A stretch of 10,356 nucleotides of DNA, from positions 1 through 10,356 of the forward strand of contig WQUP01000179.1 in assembly GCA_009782015.1 (NCBI GenBank), read 5' to 3'. Numbering within the stretch: the first letter of the stretch is position 1; each line of letters starts with the position of its first letter. The position numbers were made by a program, and so were the translations under genes. This document shows positions 1 to 9,000 of the stretch, one piece after another. The DNA comes from Endomicrobiia bacterium (GTDB lineage Bacteria; Elusimicrobiota; Endomicrobiia; Endomicrobiales; Endomicrobiaceae). Below the pieces are notes generated by a model. It was not told where the DNA came from, made no database searches, and worked only from the letters and a program-made list of their open reading frames with translations.

Positions 1-2
1 TC

Positions 3-3000
3 AATGCCGATGACGACAAGTACAACTCCTTATTATATGTGTCCATGGACAGATACCCTGTTTTCCGGGATTACACCGAACTTCTTGAAACCGCTAAAAA
101 GATAGATTACAAAAAAGCCTCAGACGAGCTGATGCTGCTTGTCAGCCGGCTCAAAGATACGCTTCCGTACTCAAAATACAGCGAACTTTCCGCAAAAACC
201 GCTGGCTTTACAAACGTCGAAGAGCTGAGTTTCAGGCTTTCAAATCTTGCGGCGCAATATCCTATAAACGTAAACCCGCAAAGCGATCTGGCAAAACTCA
301 TGAAATACGTGAGCGCGGGCAGGCTGATAAATCCGCTTGAACTCATAACCGAAGAAAGAAGAATTACCGAAGATTTAAGAACGGCTTTCTCAAAAGACGC
401 TACAGAAACCGACATAGCTTTTCTCAACGATTTTTATTTCTACCTTGAGTCCTTCTTCAATACCAAAATTACCGCCGACGATTATGAATATTTCAAAAGC
501 GAGTACGGCCGCTTTGCTTCGGTTTATGCCAAATACGCTTACACCAACCACCTTGCCGGCCTTCAAAAAGATATAGATTTTATCAACGAGTACTATTCGG
601 TCAACGAAGACAGAAATAAAATCTTCATGGAAAAAATCAGCGGCGGCCTTGCCTCAAGCGGCCTTTCAGCCGGAGGCCTTGCCTCAAGCGGCCTTGCCGC
701 CGGCGGCATTGCCGCGGAAAATAACAAAGCCGGCAAGGCCGGCCTGGTTGTAGTCATAACCGGCGGCTTTCACAGCGGCGGCCTTAACAGACTTTTCAAG
801 CAAAACGGCATATCGTACGTAAGCATAATGCCCTCGGTAACCAAAGAAACCAAAACCGCGGAACTCAACTATGAAAAATACGTGCGCGGCGAAGCTCTCT
901 TTGACAGATTTACCGCCAGCGCCCCTGCCTCGTCGGCTCAGCCGTTGTTAAATTCCCCTTTTGTAAAAGAGCCTGCCCTGAGCGAAGGGACATCGTCCCG
1001 AAGTCGAATGGGGGTGGCCGGAGACAACGTCTCCGGACGGGGTATCTCCGTTTCCAACCCCGTACAAAATTCCTCCGGACAAAATTCCCTAGCTCTAGGC
1101 CTAGCATCCCAAGCCGGCAGCGCAGAAATAGCCCAAATGATGATTCAATACGCCTCAAAGAAATTGAAAGAGAGCGGTCTTGAGTACAACAAAGAAAACA
1201 TTGCTTTTTTGATCGAAATGATAAGAGAGATGACCGGCGACACGATCGGAGAAAAAGATATAAAGTATACCGATTCTGATACTTACATAAAACTTTCCAA
1301 CGGCTTTGAAATAAAACTTATTAAAAATAAGAAAGGCAAAATAGAAAATTCAACTAATGTAACGGTAAATGCCGAGGCGATTGAAACCAATAAGGCAAAA
1401 TTTACATCCGAGTCGGCCGTACGCGCCGCCGTTGCAGCGGCAGAAGCCGCATCTAAGTACGATATTATATTTAATCCGCGCGTTTCTGAAATCGTAGAGA
1501 ATTTTATGCTGTTAGCCGCGAAAAATGAATTGGTAAGCGGCAACGGCCTAGTCTTCAACATTCAGACGGATCCTTCCTTCCGCGAAGCAATCAGCAAAGA
1601 CGAAGAGTTTATCGCAAGAATTCCGGATAATGTGCAGGACTCAAAATATTTAGCATATGAAAGAGATTCCGCGGCAAACTCGGAAGAAAGGATTCTTGCC
1701 CGCATCTTTTTGGCCTCATATTACGCTTTAGGATACGATAAAGCGGTGTTGGGAAAAGTTATACCGCAAAATGAAGACATGCTTTCCGACATACCGGAAC
1801 TTTCAAATTTTTCAAAACCCGCAAACACAGACGCAATTATCGAACAGTTACGCGCGGACGTGAATGAAGATAAAAAAGCGTCAATTGTTTTTGTTTGCAT
1901 CGGAAATTTTAACAGAAGCGCCGCAGCCGACGTTTTATTCAAGCAGTTTTTAAGAGATAACGGCAAAAAGAATATAGATGTTTTTTCAGCGGGTATAAAG
2001 AGAGGCTATAAGGGCCGGGAGTTGTCGCACAAACTTAAAAATATTTTGCAGGAAACCGGAAAAGTCGACGATGATATATTAGACGGGTTTCGTTCCGAAC
2101 GCATCAGGGATCTTTTATATGAACTAAAGAAAGATAATAAAGTTCCCGATTATATAGTAACCGTCAGCGAAGAACAAAGGCAGTTTTTATTGAGACTTGC
2201 CGGAAAATCGGGAATTAACCTGAATATTGTTTTGTTCAGCGAGCTTTCACCCGGACTGCCGGAGTTGGCAGACGGACGTATGCCTGATCCTGCGGCGCAA
2301 GAAATCAGCCCGCGCGGCTTAATCGATCTTATAGATAAAATTTTTGCAGAAAATTTTACATCCAATGAAAAGCCGGCCGCCGCGCAGCAAAGCGAAAAAA
2401 CGGTCGTTACGGAAGAACAGGAAGAGCACTCGTTTACGGAAGACGTAAGCGTCGGAGAGAACGTTTCTTACAGCGTAAAGGGAAGCATAGAAGAAGAAAG
2501 AAGCCTTGAAGGAATAGATCCTGCGATAATCGAAAAAGCAAGAAAAGCGACTTTTAAGCTTTTTTTATCCGCTTTTCCCGAAGAACCCAGAGTAACGGCT
2601 TCATTGGTAGAGTTTGATATCGGCGTCGAAAAACGTAAATATCTGATGGCCGCCTATCACACCGTCAGATTGCCGATAGAAAATAATGAGGACGTGCAGT
2701 TTTTAGATAAAAATGGAAATAAAATTTCGACGAAAGTTGTTTTGCACTCTCAATCTTTGGATGTAGCTTTTCTTGAAGTTCCGGAAGAGATAAACGATGT
2801 GGAGCCGTTAAAGGTAAGTCTTTCTCCGGCGGCAAAAGGAGAGAGACTTTTTTATTTAGGATACCCGTCCAATCAGGAAGTAATGAGCGGGGGATATGTG
2901 CAGGATGAAGACGGGTACAAAGGAATACTTACGACTCTCGCCATCGGAGATATTGACACCGGAGGGACTTGCGGCGCGGCCATACTTAACATGAAAGGCG

Positions 3001-6000
3001 AAGTTATAGGTATAAGAAGAAACCGCACAAAAAATGAAACTTTGGCAAAGCTTCTGAATGTTAGCGCCGACGAATTTTTTGGCTGCGAAGCTCCGATAAA
3101 CACGATGATTGAGTTTCTTAAAGATCAAGACAGCGCCAGAGGCATTTATTTTGAAAGCGAAGGAAAGAAAGTTAAAGTTTTTGACATGTCTTACGGTGAA
3201 AATATAACTAACACGGAATATTCTTACACGACCGGAGCAGGAATATTGCAAGAAGTAAATCCGGCAGCCGTTGAGAAAAGAAAAGGGCTTACGGTTTACG
3301 GCAATATGGGCGGCGTTTCGCGTTTCTTCAAAGATCCCGCATACAAAACAGGGGAGATCGTACTTACCATACAAGACCGCAACGGCAGCACAAGAACAGT
3401 AACCATAAAAACGGAAGGCAAAAAAGTAGTATCGGTAAATGAAACGAAAACCGAAGACCTCATAATCCAAAGGCTTAAAGCGTCCGGTATCGAAAGATTC
3501 GATATAAGCATGTTTGAGGAATACAATCCGGCAGGGCATAAAATTGCGGAAAACGCGCAAAAAGCGGCGCTTGCCGCAATCGGGAATAATAATGTTTTAG
3601 CGATTACTTTTAAGCGGGAAGCCGGAGAAACTTCTGAGCGGTATTACGAAAGAATCATGAGAAGCATAGAGGATTTTGCGGAAGCTGTCGAAACCGGATC
3701 CCCAAGTTTAAAGAACGGAAAATGGTTTAGCGTAAGAGAATTTTTGACGGACGCTTTTTCCCACGGCAATAATCTTGACGGCGAAAGATACGCCTACATT
3801 CACATAGCCGACGCAAAGCGCAAAGTTACCGTTATAAACGAATATCGCGGAGATTTTGATGAAGAAACCGAGGAAGCCAAACTCGCTAAAGAAGCCGGAA
3901 TTTTCGGCAAAGGAATGGGAAGAGAGTATCTTAAGACATTTGGAGAACTTTCCTACGGTATTGAATCTTTGTCAAAGGGAAAATCAATCTTTGAAAGTGT
4001 TTACGTAATCGGAGATATGTTTCCGCGGTTTAAAAGATTCTCAAATAAAGTTCCAAAGCCTGAGCTTGATAAAACAGCGGCTCCCCAAGCGGTAAAAGAA
4101 AATTTAAGCAAAGCGCCTACGGAAGACCTAATAGTTCAAAGTCTTTCCGATAATAAACTCGAGCTTCCTTGGGCCGGACGCTTTGCTGATTGGCTGCATC
4201 TAAAAGCCGACGGCAGCGCGCTGCAAAAGATTTTGAGAGCCGCAGTTGTTTCCATATCGGAATTTTTTCATTCTTTAGCGCCTTACTTTTTTGTCAAAAT
4301 GCACGGCCCGATGTCAAAAAAATCGTTTATCTCAAGAACGATAGGGCATGCTTTTATACTTGCGGCTACGGCAGCGGGAATAACGCTGGCAATATATCTG
4401 CATTTGGCGTTCCCCGCCGCGTTCTTTTTAACTCTGGCTTTAAATGTCGCAACTCACACAATTTACAATCTTTCCGTGCCTGAAGACAAACGGCTGGAAC
4501 TTGGTCAAAATGAAGCGGCTTTCAATATAGACGCGGATTACCTCAGAGATCTGCTCAGGGAACTTGAAAAGAATGACAGGGCGCTTTACATTAAAGTCGT
4601 AAGGCTTATGGGTTCGGCAATGAACGGCAGTTCTGTTTATGTTGACGGAAATTTAAACGAACTAAGCGACAACACCGAAGTCGCAATTTTATGGGACAGC
4701 AAAGGATACTCAAGAATTACTCCTCAGAGAATCGAAGAGTATGCAAAATCTGTGGGCAATGAAAGCAAGAATACTCTTGTTTCTTTGATAAAAGCTTCCG
4801 AAACCGGCGCTACGAAAGAAACGCCTTCCGAAGTTTTTAAAAAACTTAAGTCTGAGGCTCCTATTATAACAGGCAAAGAAATCGAGAACTCAATCGCGGC
4901 GCTTGAGCAGAAACTTATAGGCCTCGGCATAAAAAATATCCCTGAGTTTGCCGTACGCTCGCTTCCGCAAAAATATTATAAAACCAATCAAAACGATCCC
5001 TACGGCACGGAAATATCCGAAAAAGGCATAGACGCCGCGGCCACAGAAGCTTTCATGGTAGGCATTGATCCGAAAGGTTTTGCGGAGGATATGGAATTTG
5101 AAATGAATTGGGACATAGCGTCCGTTTACGGTCCCGACATAAACAATATGTTTGTCAAAATGCTTAAAAATACGTTCCTTGCGCTTGTGTTCGGCACGGA
5201 AGTAAATTATGCGGATATTTCTTTGAAAGACACTCCGGTTTTTATAGCTTTCAACAAAGGAGATTATCTTGTAAATATTCTTTACGAGGCTGACTCGAAA
5301 ACAAAATACTCTCTTTCGGATATTTCAGCGATAAATATAACCGACAAAGAAAAAATAAGAAGATGGTATTCCCAAGCCAAAGGGTCAACCGAAAACGGCG
5401 AAATGTTTGCGGTCAAGCTTTCACAGGCCGAACTTGAAATGCTCATCCGTTCGGTTGACAGGTTTATAGAAAACGAACTTTTCCCGTATCTGAAGTCCAG
5501 AAATTTGATTCTCGACCGCGATTACTATTTTAAAATAGCGTTTCCAAGATACATCAACAACTATCTGTACATGAAGTACCTTGAAAAGCTTGTTGAAAAT
5601 ACGGAAAAAAATATCCGCGATGCCGAAAGTTTAGGAAATAGCGCAGGCGGCAAGTTCGGATTTGGCAACAAACAAATTAATATGGAGATTCTTAAAAATG
5701 CGCTGATGCGTCTTAAGAAAATCGATGACACCTATTACATGCAGGCTAAAGACCTTGTTGCGAAGGTTATTTACAACGATGCTTCGTATAATTGGGAAAA
5801 AGAGAAGAAAAATAATATATTTTTTGAACTACTTACTCCGAAAAATATACGAGACACAGCTAAAGCTTACGGCATTTACGATATAAATATTGTCAATTTG
5901 GTTGCAGAACTTGCGGAATTGGCAAAATCTTCCGGAAAAATGTCGGAAGACGAGATATTTTCAAAGTTTGAGCGAGCCAAAGGCGAATCGAAGATCTTTC

Positions 6001-9000
6001 GCGGCGTATATATGGGAATTGACAAAAACGGCAATATGCGTTTCGATACGGAAGAAGAGCGTCTGCGATATATGGAAAGTATTGCAAGGGAGTTTAAATT
6101 TTGGCAGCCGGAATATGATGAAACCGAAATAAACTGGATGCGCGCTCAGCTTGATGCCCGCGCGAGAGGGGAAGAAGTATTGACGCATGAGATGAAAGAG
6201 GCGCGCGAGACGTTGGCGTTGGAAAGCGCTCCTGCTTTCAACAGTAAGATAGGATTTGCAAAAGAAAATGCCATAAAGAAGGCATTTGGTGAAGTTTATA
6301 CAAGTTATATAAGAATGCCCCTTCCGTACAATGCCGAGTTGCGCATGTATAAACGCAAAGAATACACAGATAAAAGGACAGAGTATTTTGCCGTTGAAAT
6401 AGTAGATAAAGCCGACGGCAAGTCGCTTATCGACGAAAAAAACGATGCCAATAAATCATATATTTACGCCGAAGGCGTAAAGCACGAGCTTAGCTTGTAC
6501 CATTTTGCGAAAGAGATTGTCCCAAATGCCATAGATGCGGCTTTCAGGAAGCATACGGAAAAATTATTGATACAGGCTCAGTTTGATCTTTCGTTGGCTG
6601 CGAGTCTTGCCGAGAGATTCGGTTCAAAAGGCAGCGGCAGCACAACTGCGATGATTCTTCCCGAAAATATAATGCCGAAAATTAACGATGCCGGACTTGA
6701 ATTAAAATGGTCTTCGCGCCTTGCTGACAGGATCGTTTTAAAATCAGACGGTAATTTAGCGCAAATGATATTGAGAGCTGTTTTCATTGCCGTTGTAGAA
6801 TCTCCCGTTTCGATTTTGCCGTATTTATTCGCGAGAATGCATTACGGCCGCGCCGGGCCGGCGGAATCTCAAAAAAGCGATTTCCGTTCGAGACTTTTTG
6901 GGAATTTTTTAATAATATTTTTTACCTTATCCGGAGCTGCAATATCAATAGCTTTCTCGCTTCAGGGACCGCTGTCGTTTATCCTGCCTCTCATGTTAAA
7001 CATCACAACACATGCCGTATATAATTTCTACGTTTATAAAAAAGCGCAATCGGAAGCCGCTCAATCAGCCGCAAATAAAAAGCGCGAGCAAGATCTTGTT
7101 TTCGGAGAAAGAATCAATAATTCTTTAAAGGCAAGAATGAAGAGATATGACGATTTGCTTTTGAAGAAGGAAGATTTCATTGAAAAATTTGCCATTAGCG
7201 GCGCGGAATTCGATAAAGTTAGCAACATTATAAGCGGGAAAAATAAAAAAACAGCTGCAGAGTTCCTGCGAAAATCTAACAATATAAATGCCGGACTTTT
7301 TGTGTTTTTTCATTTCGCGGACGATAGCGATTTTCTGCAGCAAATTTTAGAAGAAAACAATATCGATATCAGAATAAGATTGTATGCTTACGCGAAAGCG
7401 AAAAGCGAAGGAATATCCGTTTCAAAAACTTCATTCGACGGCATTGCATCGCAAGTAAGCGGCTTAATAAAATCCAAAATGATTGCGGCGAAAGACGGCT
7501 CTAATGAAGCCGAGATTAACGCTTTTTTAGAAGATGAATTGTTCAGGGATGAAATATTTGCAAGTTATCATGCCGCCGTGCTTCTCAATCTGTTAAAAGT
7601 ACGGCCCGATAAACAAGCAAATGATTCGCTTTTTAACGATTTGCTTAAAACCAGGATTTCAAAAGCGTATTCAAGGCCGGGTTGCGACGATTTTATTTAC
7701 GGGGAATCCTCTTTAAAAGATAATAAGAGTTTTGCGAATACGGCGGCGCATGAATTCGGGCATAAACTTCTGCATATGCTCGGTTTTCGCGTTCATGAAG
7801 GAACGTCTCTGCTCAGGTGGAGATTTGCCGGAATCATTCATGAATTTTACTCCGAATTGACCGCGGGCATTCTTATGAATGAAAATGGTTTCGGAGAAGG
7901 CTATTTAAAATCAAAAACATCCAGAAGGTTTAATGAATTAAAATTTCAGAATGAATATGAAAACTACAGCACGAAAGAGAACAATCCTCATCTCGGCGGA
8001 TATTCGCTGCTTCACATGTTTGACGGTCTTTTGGATTTGTCAAAACAAGAGAATGCCGTAAATCTTTCAAAAGCCGCGGAAAATACGGCAAATGATTTTG
8101 CGTCCGCCAATAAGATAAATTCATTCGGAATTTATGATTATACCTTGCGCCTGATAGAAGAATACGGCAGAATTTCCGGCTTAGACGTGTCAAAAACAAT
8201 AAAATGGCTGAAAGAAAACCGTCCTAAACGCATAAACAATCCTTATTTGCTTATATTCCCGAAAATCGATGAGATTCCCGAAAACTATAAACCTGAGCTT
8301 AAAAAAGCCGGACATCAGGCTGAAAGTGCCGAGGTATCTGCGGCAAAAACTAAGAAGTTCGGGTTTCTTGGAAAATTTTTCGGAAAACCACTTGCGATAA
8401 TGGCGGTACTTTATGTCGCCGTTTCGTCTGTAATGCCGGCGTTCGGGTATAACTTTGTCAATGACAGCGTATTTAACGTTGTAAACAAAAATATTCAGCA
8501 GGGCAGGCATTCGGCATTTGCTCCAAAGCAAGATCCCTGGGGTACATTTTATCAGGAGGAAAAGCACAAAACAGAAGTTGAGATTGTGAAAAACTTCAAG
8601 CTTCTTGATGAAAAAGAATTATTCGGCAAATCCGAAGCGAGATATTACGAGATGATGAGCTTTGCCGAAACAGGCGAATTTGAAAAACTGACAGACATAT
8701 TTAACAACGATAAAGATATAAATTACAGATTATTCGCGGCGCTGCAGCTTAAGAGCAAAGGAAGAAACGTAAATATTGGCCAAATAACAAAAGATTTTCT
8801 TGAGCTTGAAAGAACAAATCCCAAAAGAAAAGTATCCAATGATTTTGAACTGCGTTCGAATATAGCCGGAGTTTACTTCGTTTTGATGTCTGCAATGAAC
8901 GGAGTTCCCGGCTTTGAGGAGTTTGCAAACAATGAAAATATCTATAACTTGATCAACAAGGCGGTTTACGCGCGTATTCAGGGCGGTTTCGCGGCATACG

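Larger units (their letters stand above)
3..905 (+). other. Helical domain ending in a GGFH motif
   Basis: Residues 1-215 are rich in Leu, Lys, Glu, Tyr and Phe and read as long amphipathic helices (for example around DYTELLETAKKID and DYEYFKSEYGRFASVY). A hydrophobic strand VVVITGGFHSGGL (residues 249-261, His at 257) and a second strand ISYVSIMPSVT (270-280) then follow. The order helices, then GGFH, then G-I-S-Y-V-x-I-x-P, matches from memory a domain recurring in large uncharacterised proteins of Omnitrophota and Elusimicrobiota. It weakly recalls the GxxH strand of TraB/ChaN/EreA-type proteins, but I would not assign that fold. No function can be named. The domain starts before the window. 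A tandem Gly/Ala repeat sits between the helices and the GGFH strand. Confidence 0.45.

Noticed and set aside
645..695. Two perfect 21-base repeats as a CRISPR remnant
   Set aside because: The 9-base spacing and coding phase (30 bases) mark a protein-level tandem repeat, not a CRISPR array.
1018..1036. Stem-loop ccggagac-aac-gtctccgg as a transcription terminator
   Set aside because: No T-run follows, it sits inside the open frame, and it belongs to a cluster of palindromes.
910..1158. Minus-strand open frame across the palindromic element
   Set aside because: Arg-rich, low-complexity product; openness follows from the GC-rich repeat. No ribosome site or motif supports it.
3129..3449. PDZ domain following the HtrA-like protease
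   Set aside because: Position fits, but no GLGF-type loop or clear PDZ strand order could be read.
2856..3560. Long minus-strand open frame (234 codons)
   Set aside because: It lies opposite the protease and beta-rich segment, whose motifs on the + strand are strong. Its translation is Cys/Phe/Tyr-rich without domain signature, typical of an antisense shadow.
4190..4483. Second + strand frame over membrane module 1
   Set aside because: Overlaps the homologous module in another frame; the main frame has conserved residues shared with copy 2, this one does not.
6180..6200. LTHEM and nearby His-Glu pairs as further zinc-protease motifs
   Set aside because: The second His of HEXXH is missing, so no zinc site is supported.
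8190..8567. Minus-strand open frame opposite the signal-like segment
   Set aside because: No motif, and the opposite frame continues the giant gene without a break.
8551..8590. Strong Shine-Dalgarno-like aggagg at 8554-8559 that could start a separate protein before unit B
   Set aside because: It encodes Gln-Glu-Glu in the main frame, and no ATG follows at suitable distance; the nearest in-frame GTG is at 8586, too far.
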